Below are positions 40,229 to 48,376 of a DNA stretch of 64,000 nt, piece after piece. Origin of the DNA: Aurantimicrobium minutum. Its GTDB lineage: Bacteria; Actinomycetota; Actinomycetes; Actinomycetales; Microbacteriaceae. The notes under the pieces are model-generated. The model was not told the origin of the DNA. It searched no databases and saw nothing but the letters and a program-made list of their open reading frames with translations. The DNA lies in assembly GCF_029894165.1 (NCBI RefSeq), contig NZ_JARXXU010000001.1:1364001-1428000 (forward strand), in the 5' to 3' direction. How positions within the stretch are numbered: the stretch's first letter is position 1; each line of letters starts with the position of its first letter. Both the position numbers and the translations under genes were made by a program.

Positions 40229-40996
40229 GTGGATGTCTTACGTTATCGCTGGAACGGCAGTGAGCTCGTTGACATCTCCGGCGCACCCATGATCCCGCTC
40301 TATGTGGCTGATTCTTTTCTGTTGCGTGCAGGACAGGTTGCGGGCTTCGCCCGTCATCTGGACCGTTTCGCCACCTCCGCCACAACCCAAGGTCTTGTCC
40401 GCCCCGTGGATACTTTCCTTGACGCGGTCACCGTTACTCTGCCGAAAACGGGTGTGTACTTCCCCCGGATTGACCTCACAGAACGCGGCGAGCTGGAACT
40501 CTGGGTTCGTCCCGCCCCCGCTCTGAAAGAACACATCGTTCTTGCCACCGCAACGTGTGACCCCCGCACCGAGCCAGCTCTCAAAGGTCCTGACATTCCT
40601 GCGCTCACCGAGCTGCGCAAACTCGCGCAGGCCCAGGGTGCTGATGACGCCGTCATAGTGGACGCTCAGGGCAGGGTTATTGATGGCAGCACAACATGTC
40701 TGCTGTGGTTTGACGGGGATACAGCTGTGATTCCACCGGCTGAAGCTATTCGCGTAGACAGCGTGACCGTGGCACTCGTTTCTGAACTGTTGAAAGCCGA
40801 AGGCACATCCCTCACCGAACGTTGGGCAACACCTCAGGATTTATCCAACAGGGAGATTTATGCTCTGAATGCACTTCACGGAGTCCGCGCTGTCACTCAG
40901 TGGAGAGAGGGACCACTGGTCGCACTGAACCCCACCCGGTTTGCTGCTCTGCGTGAAAGTTACGAGTCCCAGTTCGAGAACATATCTGAGGCCTGA
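40229..40996 (+). CDS. pabC: Aminodeoxychorismate lyase (class IV aminotransferase)
   Basis: Removes pyruvate from aminodeoxychorismate to give 4-aminobenzoate. The 255-residue PLP fold-type IV protein has DDAVIVDAQGRVIDGSTTCLLWF, matching the family signature for the PLP-phosphate site, and a C-terminal EIYALNALHGVRAVTQW. Pairing with pabB supports the lyase role rather than branched-chain or D-amino-acid transamination. The expected Schiff-base lysine is not obvious from simple reading and should be confirmed by alignment. Its stop overlaps the start of the DedA gene (TGATG). Confidence 0.8.
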   Translation: MDVLRYRWNGSELVDISGAPMIPLYVADSFLLRAGQVAGFARHLDRFATSATTQGLVRPVDTFLDAVTVTLPKTGVYFPRIDLTERGELELWVRPAPALKEHIVLATATCDPRTEPALKGPDIPALTELRKLAQAQGADDAVIVDAQGRVIDGSTTCLLWFDGDTAVIPPAEAIRVDSVTVALVSELLKAEGTSLTERWATPQDLSNREIYALNALHGVRAVTQWREGPLVALNPTRFAALRESYESQFENISEA

Positions 40997-41679
40997 TGAA
41001 CGAGATTATTAACACCATTCTGAGCACTGTGGCGTCGATTGACCCCGTGACCAGGACGTTACTTTCTGCCCTGTTCATCATGCTAGAAACATCCTTTCTG
41101 GTCGGGTTAATCATTCCCGGAGACACCGTTGTTCTGGTCTCGAGTACCGCCATCACGAACCTGCCGGAATATATTTTCATGGTGGTTATGGTGATTGTGG
41201 GCTCCCTCACAGGAGAAACCATCGGATTTTTCGTCGGCAAATACTTCGGTCCTCGAATTCGAAAGAGTTGGCTGGGACGCAAAATCGGTCCCCACCGTTG
41301 GGAACAGGCGGAGAACTACATCGACCGTCGTGGTGGGATAGCGGTTTTTCTCAGTCGCTTCCTGCCTATTCTGCATTCGCTTGTGCCGTTGACCGTGGGC
41401 ATGACCAAGATGACCTACAAGACATTCATCCTGTGGACCGGGGCTGCCTGTATCCTCTGGACCTTTGTATATGTCACCATTGCCGCCGTGCTCAAGGATC
41501 AATACCAAGCATTTGCGAGTAAGTATGAGTGGGCGGGGTGGGCATTCATCGGCATCATCGTGACGTTCATTGTGGTGGTCTCTCTGATCAAGAAGCGGAT
41601 AGAGAAAACCCAAGAGCAGTACATGGACGAGCCCGGCGACAAGGACGCTCGGACTGTCGAAGACCCTCTGGGTTCCTAA
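40996..41679 (+). CDS. DedA/SNARE-associated family membrane protein
   Basis: A 227-residue polytopic membrane protein with about five hydrophobic segments and the DedA signatures LETSFLVGLIIPGDTVVL, GSLTGETIGFFVGKYFGPRI and FLSRFLPILHSLVPLTVGMTKM. DedA proteins are thought to flip undecaprenyl phosphate or other phospholipids and affect membrane potential and division. Translationally coupled to pabC. A cytoplasmic charged tail (KKRIEKTQEQYMDEPGDKDARTVEDPLGS) ends the protein. Confidence 0.9.
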   Translation: MNEIINTILSTVASIDPVTRTLLSALFIMLETSFLVGLIIPGDTVVLVSSTAITNLPEYIFMVVMVIVGSLTGETIGFFVGKYFGPRIRKSWLGRKIGPHRWEQAENYIDRRGGIAVFLSRFLPILHSLVPLTVGMTKMTYKTFILWTGAACILWTFVYVTIAAVLKDQYQAFASKYEWAGWAFIGIIVTFIVVVSLIKKRIEKTQEQYMDEPGDKDARTVEDPLGS

Positions 41680-41700
41680 AACTCTGACAAACTAAACGTC

Positions 41701-42765
41701 GTGACCTCGAGAAAAACTTCCAGCGCTGCAGAGCTGTCTCAAGACGTCATGCACCGTGCAGCTCGCATCGAGGACCGGATGCATGCATACCGGGAAAAGC
41801 GTGTACGTAAACGTAATTATGCGGTCACCGTTGTCCCCTACCCCGGTTATGGCAACACCGAGTGGGTTCGGGTCTTAGCCCGTGTACTTCTCACCAAAAA
41901 CCCACGGCCTGGTTCTCGTGCAGCACGCAAGATGCGCAAGCGTTCAGAAAGTGTTCGAGGGTGGCGTTCGTTTACCTCTGTGCCCATCAACGAAGTCATT
42001 GTCACCATCCGCATCAACGGCCACGAAATGGTTGTCAAGGCTGACCGTGGTGGCGTGGTGGATACCCATATCGAAATGAGCCTCTCCCCCGGAATGCACA
42101 CCGTGCAACTCCAGGCAGAAGATTCTGAAGTGGCCGAAGCACAGATTCACGTGGTTTCCCCCGACGCCAGGATTGGCCTTGTCTGCGATGTCGACGACAC
42201 CGTCATGGTGACGGCTCTTCCACGTCCATTCTTGGCGGCCTGGAATTCTTTCGTGCTCGATGAGCATGCCCGCGTTCCAACCCCTGGCATGGCAGTATTC
42301 CTGTCTCGGGTCGCCCAGATTTCAGAAGGGATGCCGGTTGTCTATCTGTCGACAGGGGCATGGAATGTGGCGCCGACGCTGCGCCGATTCCTGGGACGCA
42401 ACCTCTACCCCCAGGGCACACTTCTTCTCACCGACTGGGGTCCCACGCGCGACCGTATGTTCCGTTCGGGCCGGCAGCATAAAGAAACACAACTCCGTCG
42501 CCTAGCGAACGAATTCCCTCACATCAAGTGGATTTTGGTGGGCGATGACGGCCAGCATGACGAAGCAATCTATGCAGAGTTTGAAAAGGAATACCCCGCG
42601 AGCGTGAAAGCTGTCGCTATTCGCCAACTCTCAAACGGTGAAGCAGTACTGGCCGGTGGACGCAAGAAGGCGGAAGAACACATTCAAGCCGGAGATGCGC
42701 CCTGGGTGTATTCCCCCGATGGCGCAGGGTTAGCTGCACAATTCAAAGAATTTAAGGTCCTGTAG
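41701..42765 (+). CDS. App1-type (DUF2183) phosphatase-domain protein
   Basis: The 354-residue product has a C-terminal HAD-like domain of the App1/DUF2183 family, a group that includes the yeast phosphatidate phosphatase App1. The nucleophile motif GLVCDVDDTVMVT lies near 158-170, a second, VYLSTGAWNVAPTLRRFL, near 216-233, and LVGDDGQHDEAIYAEF near 278-293. The N-terminal part (about 80-150) looks like an all-beta domain. Bacterial substrates are not established; a lipid phosphate is plausible beside DedA. Starts at a GTG; no good Shine-Dalgarno sequence was seen. Confidence 0.85.
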   Translation: MTSRKTSSAAELSQDVMHRAARIEDRMHAYREKRVRKRNYAVTVVPYPGYGNTEWVRVLARVLLTKNPRPGSRAARKMRKRSESVRGWRSFTSVPINEVIVTIRINGHEMVVKADRGGVVDTHIEMSLSPGMHTVQLQAEDSEVAEAQIHVVSPDARIGLVCDVDDTVMVTALPRPFLAAWNSFVLDEHARVPTPGMAVFLSRVAQISEGMPVVYLSTGAWNVAPTLRRFLGRNLYPQGTLLLTDWGPTRDRMFRSGRQHKETQLRRLANEFPHIKWILVGDDGQHDEAIYAEFEKEYPASVKAVAIRQLSNGEAVLAGGRKKAEEHIQAGDAPWVYSPDGAGLAAQFKEFKVL

Positions 42766-42769
42766 AGAT

Positions 42770-44278
42770 CTAGTCCACGAATTCGTCGAATTGGGGCAGG
42801 TCAGCATGCTTGACCCTGACATGAAGCCTGGTTCCGCCCTCTTCATACTCGGTGGAGTCCACCACTGCACGTGCGTGCAGGGCAGAAACCACGTCACCGC
42901 GCTCATACGGGACAAGCAAGCTCAAGGGAACGTCAGGGGTGGGAATACGTTCAGCGATGATGCGCAGAACCTCCTCAATCCCCTCACCCGTGCGGGCAGA
43001 AGCAAAAACGGCAGTGGGTTCCAGCCCGCGCAATAACAAGCGGTCATTGTCATCGATCAGATCACTCTTGTTGAACACAACAAGCTCTGGAATATCAGAG
43101 GCCCCTGCTTCACCGATCACGTCGCGCACGGTGCGAATTTGGGAGGCAGGATCCGGGTGTGAACCATCCACGACGTGCACGATGAGGTCTGCATCAGCGA
43201 CCTCCTCAATGGTGGAACGGAACGCCTCGACGAGCTGGTGGGGAAGGTTACGAACAAACCCCACGGTGTCGACCAAGGTGTAGTTGCGACCGTCTTCCGT
43301 CTTGGCCTGGCGCACGGTGGCATCCAATGTGGCAAACAGAGCGTTCTCCACCAACACTCCCGCGCGGGTAATGCGGTTGAGCAGTGAGGATTTTCCGGCA
43401 TTGGTATAGCCGGTGATCGCAACGGATGGAACACTGTTTCGTTTGCGATTAGCGCGCTTGGTATCGCGCGCTGGTTTCATTGCTTCTATTTGCTTGCGTA
43501 ATTTGGCCATGCGCGTATTGATGCGTCGGCGGTCGAGCTCGATCTTGGTTTCACCAGGACCACGAGATCCCATACCGGCACCCGCGCTACCCACCTGTCC
43601 ACCAGCCTGGCGAGACATGGATTCACCCCACCCGCGCAGGCGGGGAAGCATGTATTGCATCTGGGCAAGTTCCACTTGGGCTTTACCCTCACGGCTCTTG
43701 GCATGCTGGCTGAAGATATCCAGAATGACCGCGGTGCGGTCAATCACTTTGACCTTGACCTCGTCTTCCAGCGCACGGCGCTGCGAGGGAGCCAATTCGG
43801 TATCTGCCACAACAGTGTCAGCGCCGAGAGCGGCAACAAGGTCAGCTAGTTCAGAAACTTTTCCACGACCTAAGTAGGTTGCAGGATCTGGCATGGGGCG
43901 CATTTGCATGACACCGTCCAGAACCGTGGCACCAGCTGTTTCACACAGTGCCGCAAGTTCGCGCAACGAATTTTCGCCTTCCTCCACCTGTCCCTTGGGA
44001 TAGACACCTATCAGGACAACATTCTCCAGACGGACCTGGCGATATTCAACCTCGGTAACATCCTCGAGTTCGGTGGAGAGCCCCTGAACTCGGCGCAAAG
44101 AAATGCGGTCTGCAAGATCTTGCTGTGCCCCATCAAAGCTTTCATCATGACGAATATCCGAATCATCACTGAGCGCCTGAGCTTTGCCGGAAGAAAAAAC
44201 GGACACCCGAGCCCGATCACTCTTTCCGGCGCGCGCGAGCACGCGGTCGATGACATCGTCGGTGGGTTCTGTACTCAT
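42770..44278 (-). CDS. hflX: Ribosome-associated GTPase HflX
   Basis: HflX splits stalled or hibernating ribosomes and is a conserved heat-shock-related GTPase. The 502-residue product has an N-terminal nucleotide-binding domain, a glycine-rich linker (SRQAGGQVGSAGAGMGSRGPGE), and the G domain with GYTNAGKSSLLNRI, DATVRQ, DTVGFVRNLPHQLVEAF and NKSDL, then a C-terminal domain. A TATCTT hexamer ends 7 bases before the ATG and no Shine-Dalgarno sequence is visible, so it may be leaderless. Tail to tail with the App1-type gene. Confidence 0.93.
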   Translation of the reverse strand: MSTEPTDDVIDRVLARAGKSDRARVSVFSSGKAQALSDDSDIRHDESFDGAQQDLADRISLRRVQGLSTELEDVTEVEYRQVRLENVVLIGVYPKGQVEEGENSLRELAALCETAGATVLDGVMQMRPMPDPATYLGRGKVSELADLVAALGADTVVADTELAPSQRRALEDEVKVKVIDRTAVILDIFSQHAKSREGKAQVELAQMQYMLPRLRGWGESMSRQAGGQVGSAGAGMGSRGPGETKIELDRRRINTRMAKLRKQIEAMKPARDTKRANRKRNSVPSVAITGYTNAGKSSLLNRITRAGVLVENALFATLDATVRQAKTEDGRNYTLVDTVGFVRNLPHQLVEAFRSTIEEVADADLIVHVVDGSHPDPASQIRTVRDVIGEAGASDIPELVVFNKSDLIDDNDRLLLRGLEPTAVFASARTGEGIEEVLRIIAERIPTPDVPLSLLVPYERGDVVSALHARAVVDSTEYEEGGTRLHVRVKHADLPQFDEFVD

Positions 44279-44285
44279 TACTTCA

Positions 44286-44291
44286 AAGATA
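44286..44291 (-). promoter_or_regulatory. Candidate -10 element of leaderless hflX promoter
   Basis: TATCTT on the minus strand followed by 7 bases and the hflX ATG at 44278; divergent from the small CxxC-protein gene. Confidence 0.45.
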
Positions 44292-44328
44292 ACGGTGCTA
44301 GCTGGGAATCCCCACCGCAGTACTCGGC

Positions 44329-44334
44329 TAGTGT
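44329..44334 (+). promoter_or_regulatory. Candidate -10 element of leaderless small CxxC-protein gene
   Basis: TAGTGT followed by 6 bases and the ATG at 44341. This spacing favours the ATG over the GTG at 44335. Confidence 0.5.
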
Positions 44335-44340
44335 GTGGCT

Positions 44341-44559
44341 ATGTTGCCTGAGACCACAATGACCCCCGCATCTTGTCCCCACTGTGGAGCACTCCTGGTG
44401 CCGATTGTGTATGGTTTCCCTGCCCCCGATGCTTTTGAACAAGTTTCCCGGGGTGAAATCGTGTTGGGTGGGTGCATGATGTACCCCGGTGCTCCCGATG
44501 ACGGCTGCCCCACCAAAGGGTGTGCCGGGCCACCAACCCCCGAGTTACTTACTCGCTAA
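44341..44559 (+). CDS. Small CxxC (zinc-ribbon-like) protein of unknown function
   Basis: A 72-residue protein with an N-terminal CPHCG, then VPIVYGFPAPDAFEQVSRGEIVLGGC and a second Cys-rich part (GCPTKGC). Two CxxC-like pairs suggest binding of one zinc. The core VPIVYG-P-P--FE---RGE--LGGC is recognisable as a small bacterial conserved-hypothetical family, but no function is known to me. It is divergent from hflX. The start is chosen from the TAGTGT hexamer 6 bases upstream; an ATG six codons later is the alternative. Confidence 0.7.
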   Translation: MLPETTMTPASCPHCGALLVPIVYGFPAPDAFEQVSRGEIVLGGCMMYPGAPDDGCPTKGCAGPPTPELLTR

Positions 44560-44609
44560 CATATTCATCGGGCGGTCACATATCGAGTCCGCAATGAGGA
44601 GCAACTGAC

Positions 44610-45479
44610 ATGAGTAACACAACACCCACAAACTCGTCTTCCCGGATGGCATGGATTATTGTCAGCGCCATCATCGCCGTCATCGTGATTGTGGTTGTCA
44701 GTATTTCGGTTGCAAACTCACAGAAGCCTTCCCCCACACCAACGAACACAGGCATACCCACGGTTACGCCAACTCCACACCCCACGGCCACGCCGACCAA
44801 ATCCGCTACACCTACCGTGACGCCGACGCCGACACAGACCCCCACGGTAAAGCCAACACCCACTCCCAGCCCGACTCCCACCATCGTCCCCATTTCGACG
44901 TGGGCTGATAAGACCTATGGAACCTTCACGCCGGTAAGCAACAGGAACCTGACCAACAGTCACGTCATCAACTTCGGGGATAACATCACCGCCGGTGTCG
45001 TCAAGATTGACACCACCAGCATTGTGAACGCCCCTTTCACTGTTGAAGTCATCACGAAAGACGGAACAGTCATCGACACGTTGGTGGATAGTGACGGCTC
45101 CTATACCGGAATCACCGCATTTGGCCTGACCACAACTGCCGGTCAGGTACCCGACGCCCTCAAGGTCACAACCACCGCAGACGTGACCTGGTCGGTATTA
45201 ATTTCTCCGGTGTCTTCGGCGCCACAAGGCCCCCTGACCACCGTGAGTGACACTACCAACGACATGGTGTACCTCTACCCCGGAGCCGCAAGCACACTCC
45301 GTGCACAGACCTTCACCCCGAACCAGGGAATTGTCGTGACCCAATACTTTGGTCCAAATGTCACTGCCCTGACATTGGTGAACTCTCCCACAATGGTCAA
45401 CCAAACGAGCCCCATTTCGGCGGGACCCTCTGTTGTCACCGTTCAGGCATCGGGTTCCTGGAATGTCACAGTGGGTTAG
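44610..45479 (+). CDS. Membrane-anchored Pro/Thr-rich surface protein, unknown
   Basis: The 289-residue product has a short hydrophilic N-terminus, one membrane span near 13-36 (AWIIVSAIIAVIVIVVVSISV), a Pro/Thr-rich linker of about 50 residues built from TPTP-like units (about 42-92), and an extracytoplasmic region of about 195 residues with mostly beta-type sequence (TFTPVSNRNLTNSHVINFGDNITAGVVKID). The linker resembles those that span the cell wall. I do not recognise the C-terminal domain; it has no cysteine and no evident catalytic motif. A GAGGAG ribosome-binding site precedes the ATG. Confidence 0.75.
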   Translation: MSNTTPTNSSSRMAWIIVSAIIAVIVIVVVSISVANSQKPSPTPTNTGIPTVTPTPHPTATPTKSATPTVTPTPTQTPTVKPTPTPSPTPTIVPISTWADKTYGTFTPVSNRNLTNSHVINFGDNITAGVVKIDTTSIVNAPFTVEVITKDGTVIDTLVDSDGSYTGITAFGLTTTAGQVPDALKVTTTADVTWSVLISPVSSAPQGPLTTVSDTTNDMVYLYPGAASTLRAQTFTPNQGIVVTQYFGPNVTALTLVNSPTMVNQTSPISAGPSVVTVQASGSWNVTVG

Positions 45480-45482
45480 CCT
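45477..45482 (+). promoter_or_regulatory. Candidate -10 element of leaderless methyltransferase gene
   Basis: TAGCCT, whose TAG is the stop codon of the previous gene, is followed by 6 bases and the ATG at 45489. Confidence 0.5.
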
Positions 45483-45488
45483 GTAGTC

Positions 45489-46109
45489 ATGCCCGAAGAG
45501 AAGACCGAACACTACTTTTCGGCACAACCCGCAGGTGAGTTCCGATCCACAGAGATCTCTGTGCGTCTCGCCCATGCTGATTACACGGTAGAAACCGCGG
45601 GGAGCATCTTCAGCCCCGATCACATTGATGCAGGTACCGAACAACTGCTCTACAGCGTTCCCGTACCGCCCGAGTCAGGAACATTCCTCGATCTGGGTTG
45701 CGGCTGGGGTCCCTTAGCGCTCACGTTGTCCCTTGAGGCCCCTGGAGCACAGATCTATGCTGTGGACGTCAACGAGCGCGCGCTCGAGCTCACGAGGCGC
45801 AACGCAGCCCGTTTGGGCCTCGAGAACATCGTTGTCTGCACGCCTACAGAGGTTGCTGCAGATCTTCGCTTTGACCTCATCTGGTCTAACCCACCCATTC
45901 GCGTGGGCAAGTCCGAGTTACACGACATCATGACGACCTGGCTCCCCCGCCTCAACCTCAATGGGGAGGCATATCTGGTGGTAGCCAAGCACCTGGGTGC
46001 AGATTCGTTCGAGAAGTGGCTGGGTACCGAGTTCGCAGCCACGCACGCCGTGGTTCGGGAAGATACCCGTAAAGGCTTCCGCATCATCAAAGTGACGCGC
46101 AACGCCTAA
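45489..46109 (+). CDS. Class I SAM-dependent methyltransferase, RsmC-like
   Basis: A 206-residue protein matching the catalytic half of RsmC/RlmG-type guanine-N2 methyltransferases of ribosomal RNA. It has FSPDHIDAGTEQLL, the SAM-binding FLDLGCGWGPLAL near 61-73, AVDVNERALELTRRNA, and the NPPIR motif near 136-140 that marks N-methylation of nucleobases. RsmC of E. coli has an extra N-terminal half that is absent here; short one-domain forms are usual in Actinobacteria. The RNA target is not determined. Convergent and overlapping by 4 bases with the lipoprotein gene. Confidence 0.85.
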   Translation: MPEEKTEHYFSAQPAGEFRSTEISVRLAHADYTVETAGSIFSPDHIDAGTEQLLYSVPVPPESGTFLDLGCGWGPLALTLSLEAPGAQIYAVDVNERALELTRRNAARLGLENIVVCTPTEVAADLRFDLIWSNPPIRVGKSELHDIMTTWLPRLNLNGEAYLVVAKHLGADSFEKWLGTEFAATHAVVREDTRKGFRIIKVTRNA

Positions 46110-46510
46110 GGGAGCTGAGGTATCTCCAGATTCACCGCAGCCCCGAGAACAGCACAGCGAGCAGAAATTCCTACTGCCGAGCTGATAATTCCGGGCAGAT
46201 CTGGCTGATTTCCAGCGACGACGAACTCCGCATTTGCTTTCAGGCTGGTCAATGCGGCAGCAAGAGGCTTATCTGTGGCTAGGGCCAGGGCCTCATCCAC
46301 TTGACCAGGAAGTGCAGCAAACGCCGTGGGCAACTGCAAAAGATCTCCGGACTTCAATGCGGCGTTTGCGGTTTCCCACGTTTGAGCAATGGATTCACAC
46401 GCAGCAGTGTTGGATGCCCTGTCATCTCCGTTGAAACTGGGGACCTGGTCACAGGCAGACAGTGTCAATACGGCGGCAACCGCAACACCCATCGCGGCGG
46501 TTCGGAACAC
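46106..46510 (-). CDS. Small putative lipoprotein, unknown function
   Basis: About 134 residues beginning VFRTAAMGVAVAAVLTLSACDQ: a short basic start, a hydrophobic stretch and a lipobox-like LSAC, which indicates a lipoprotein. The mature part (SIAQTWETANAALKSGDLLQLPTAFAALPGQVDEALALATDKPLAAALTSL in part) looks helical. No recognised family. The start is uncertain: GTG at 46510 or TTG at 46525, the latter inside the dapF end; the frame stays open far into dapF, but that part is shadow. Likely translated with dapF. Confidence 0.65.
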   Translation of the reverse strand: MFRTAAMGVAVAAVLTLSACDQVPSFNGDDRASNTAACESIAQTWETANAALKSGDLLQLPTAFAALPGQVDEALALATDKPLAAALTSLKANAEFVVAGNQPDLPGIISSAVGISARCAVLGAAVNLEIPQLP

Positions 46511-46517
46511 GCGGTGA

Positions 46518-47435
46518 CTACGCAATTTCGACCGTTCCGGTGTAAACCAATTCAGCAGGTCCAGACAGGGCAACGTGTTCGCCCTCTTCCGTGGGGAACA
46601 TACGAACAGCCAAAGTTCCCCCCGGAACATCCACACGCCAGTTGTGGGGCGCACCTTCCCCTGCCCAGTGTCGTGTCGCCAGCGCTGCAGCAACAACTCC
46701 AGTACCGCAGGATAATGTCTCACCGGAACCACGTTCGTGAACGCGCATACGAATATGGCCAACCCCGTCTTTGACCAGAGGGTCGCGTGGAACAACGAGT
46801 TCCACATTTGCGCCATCAGGCAATACAGGCTCCAGACGTGGTGCCGTGCTCAAGTTCGCAGCATCTAGCTCACCGTCATCCGCAAACGCGGCAACAACAT
46901 GGGGGTTGCCCACGCTGATTCCAATACCGGGGCGGGCAACAGGAACACCCTCCACCTTGACCACCGGTTCTCCGCCTTCAAAACTCCAACGCCCCATATC
47001 GACCTGGAACTGAGTTCCTTGGGCAGTGAGGTCCCGGACACCGGCACGCGTACCAATGGGAAGAGTTTCTCCGGGATTGATCGAGGCAAGCCCGGTCTCG
47101 AGCAGGTATTTGGCATACACGCGAATACCGTTGCCACACATCTCACTCAGAGAGCCATCCGAGTTGTAATAGTCCATAAACCACTCAGCAGCCGAGTCTT
47201 CAGCCAAAGCGTGTGCACCGGCGGGATCATCCACGATTTGGCCAGGTTCATGTTTGCGATTGAGCTTGCTGCTTTTCACCGCACGAATCAGCCCATCTGC
47301 ACCGATTCCGAAGTGGCGGTCACACAGGGCCGCAATTTGGCTTGGAGTCAGTGGTAATTCGCCCTCGGGGTCGCTATAGAGAACGAAATCGTTGCCGGTT
47401 CCGTGTCCTTTAGTGAAATGTAGCGAGAAGGCCAT
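46518..47435 (-). CDS. dapF: Diaminopimelate epimerase
   Basis: Interconverts L,L- and meso-diaminopimelate, giving the precursor of lysine and, in many bacteria, of peptidoglycan. The 305-residue protein has both active-site cysteines: [15 protein letters not shown] near 82-95 and [14 protein letters not shown] near 236-249, with the N-terminal [13 protein letters not shown]. Presence of DapF shows that meso-DAP is made, at least for lysine, although MurE carries a non-canonical specificity motif. A TAGGCT hexamer ends 7 bases before the ATG; its TAG is the miaA stop. Confidence 0.95.
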   Translation of the reverse strand: MAFSLHFTKGHGTGNDFVLYSDPEGELPLTPSQIAALCDRHFGIGADGLIRAVKSSKLNRKHEPGQIVDDPAGAHALAEDSAAEWFMDYYNSDGSLSEMCGNGIRVYAKYLLETGLASINPGETLPIGTRAGVRDLTAQGTQFQVDMGRWSFEGGEPVVKVEGVPVARPGIGISVGNPHVVAAFADDGELDAANLSTAPRLEPVLPDGANVELVVPRDPLVKDGVGHIRMRVHERGSGETLSCGTGVVAAALATRHWAGEGAPHNWRVDVPGGTLAVRMFPTEEGEHVALSGPAELVYTGTVEIA

Positions 47436-47442
47436 ACCTCTT

Positions 47443-47448
47443 AGCCTA
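47443..47448 (-). promoter_or_regulatory. Candidate -10 element of dapF promoter
   Basis: TAGGCT on the minus strand followed by 7 bases (AAGAGGT) and the dapF ATG. The first three bases are the miaA stop codon. AGAGG adjoins the ATG, so a weak Shine-Dalgarno reading is also possible. Confidence 0.4.
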
Positions 47449-48375
47449 AAGGCTCAGCGCGGCCAGAACGTGTGCCACATTCTGTTTGTCACCGGCAGGA
47501 AGCCACTGCAGGTCTGCATAGCGCTTGAACCAGCTCACTTGCCGCCTTGCATAGCGACGAGTGATGGACTGTGTCTGTTCGATCGCCTCGGCTTCAGACA
47601 TGGTTCCAGCAATCTGTGCCAGTGCTTGGGCATAGCCGATAGCCCGTCCAGCGGTGACACCTCGCTCAATACCGGCAGGGATAAGACCTTTCACTTCGTC
47701 GACGAGCCCCTGTTCCCACATCTTCAGAACACGGTGGTCCAAGCGCGAGGTGAGGATGTCTCGTTCCTCCTGGAGTCCCACGATCACGGCGGGCTTCCAA
47801 TAGACAGGCTCTTCGGGCAGAGTGCCCAGAGCTGCCGTGTTGCCGGTAACTTCCAGTACCTCTAACGCGCGAACCACGCGACGACTGTTGTGCTCATCAA
47901 TGCGGGCAGCCGCCTCCGGAGCACTCTGCTGCAAGCGTTGAAAAAGGATTCCAGGGCCCAGTTCTGCTAACTCTGCTTCGAGACGCTCCCGAACAACGTC
48001 GTCATGGCCAGGGAATTCAAAATCAAAGAGCACACTGCTCACATAGAGCCCCGAGCCGCCGACCAGAATGGCAACGTTTCCTCGTGACGTAATTTCTTCG
48101 ATAACTTCACGTGCTTGAGCTTGATAGTCGGCAACGGCAGCTTCCCGGGTGACGTCCCAGACGTCCAGCATGTGATGCGGTATCCCCCGACGTTCAGAAA
48201 CGGAAAGTTTGGCCGTTCCAATATCCATGCCTGCATAAAGCTGCATCGCATCCGCATTGACAATCTCTGCGCCCATCCCCCGCGCTGCAAGTGCCCCAGC
48301 AATGTCGAGTGACAGATCCGACTTTCCCGTGCCGGTGGCTCCCACAATCGCCAGAATGTGGGCCGAAGCATTCAC
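47446..48375 (-). CDS. miaA: tRNA dimethylallyltransferase
   Basis: Adds a dimethylallyl group to N6 of A37 in tRNAs that read UNN codons. The 309-residue product has the P-loop [18 protein letters not shown] near 8-25, [17 protein letters not shown] near 39-55, and [19 protein letters not shown]. The GTG at 48375 follows the miaB stop by one base and gives [19 protein letters not shown]; the frame continues upstream through miaB but that part is not MiaA. Substrate for MiaB, the preceding gene, comes from this enzyme. Confidence 0.94.
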   Translation of the reverse strand: MNASAHILAIVGATGTGKSDLSLDIAGALAARGMGAEIVNADAMQLYAGMDIGTAKLSVSERRGIPHHMLDVWDVTREAAVADYQAQAREVIEEITSRGNVAILVGGSGLYVSSVLFDFEFPGHDDVVRERLEAELAELGPGILFQRLQQSAPEAAARIDEHNSRRVVRALEVLEVTGNTAALGTLPEEPVYWKPAVIVGLQEERDILTSRLDHRVLKMWEQGLVDEVKGLIPAGIERGVTAGRAIGYAQALAQIAGTMSEAEAIEQTQSITRRYARRQVSWFKRYADLQWLPAGDKQNVAHVLAALSL

Positions 48376-48376
48376 G

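Noticed and set aside
44745-44885. Short repeated units, CRISPR-like at first sight
   Set aside because: The units are the ACNCCNAC codons of a Pro/Thr-rich linker in an open frame, without regular spacers.
46511-46816. N-terminal extension of the lipoprotein frame
   Set aside because: The extension overlaps dapF in another frame; the signal peptide and lipobox lie just after the dapF stop, so the protein starts near 46510-46525.
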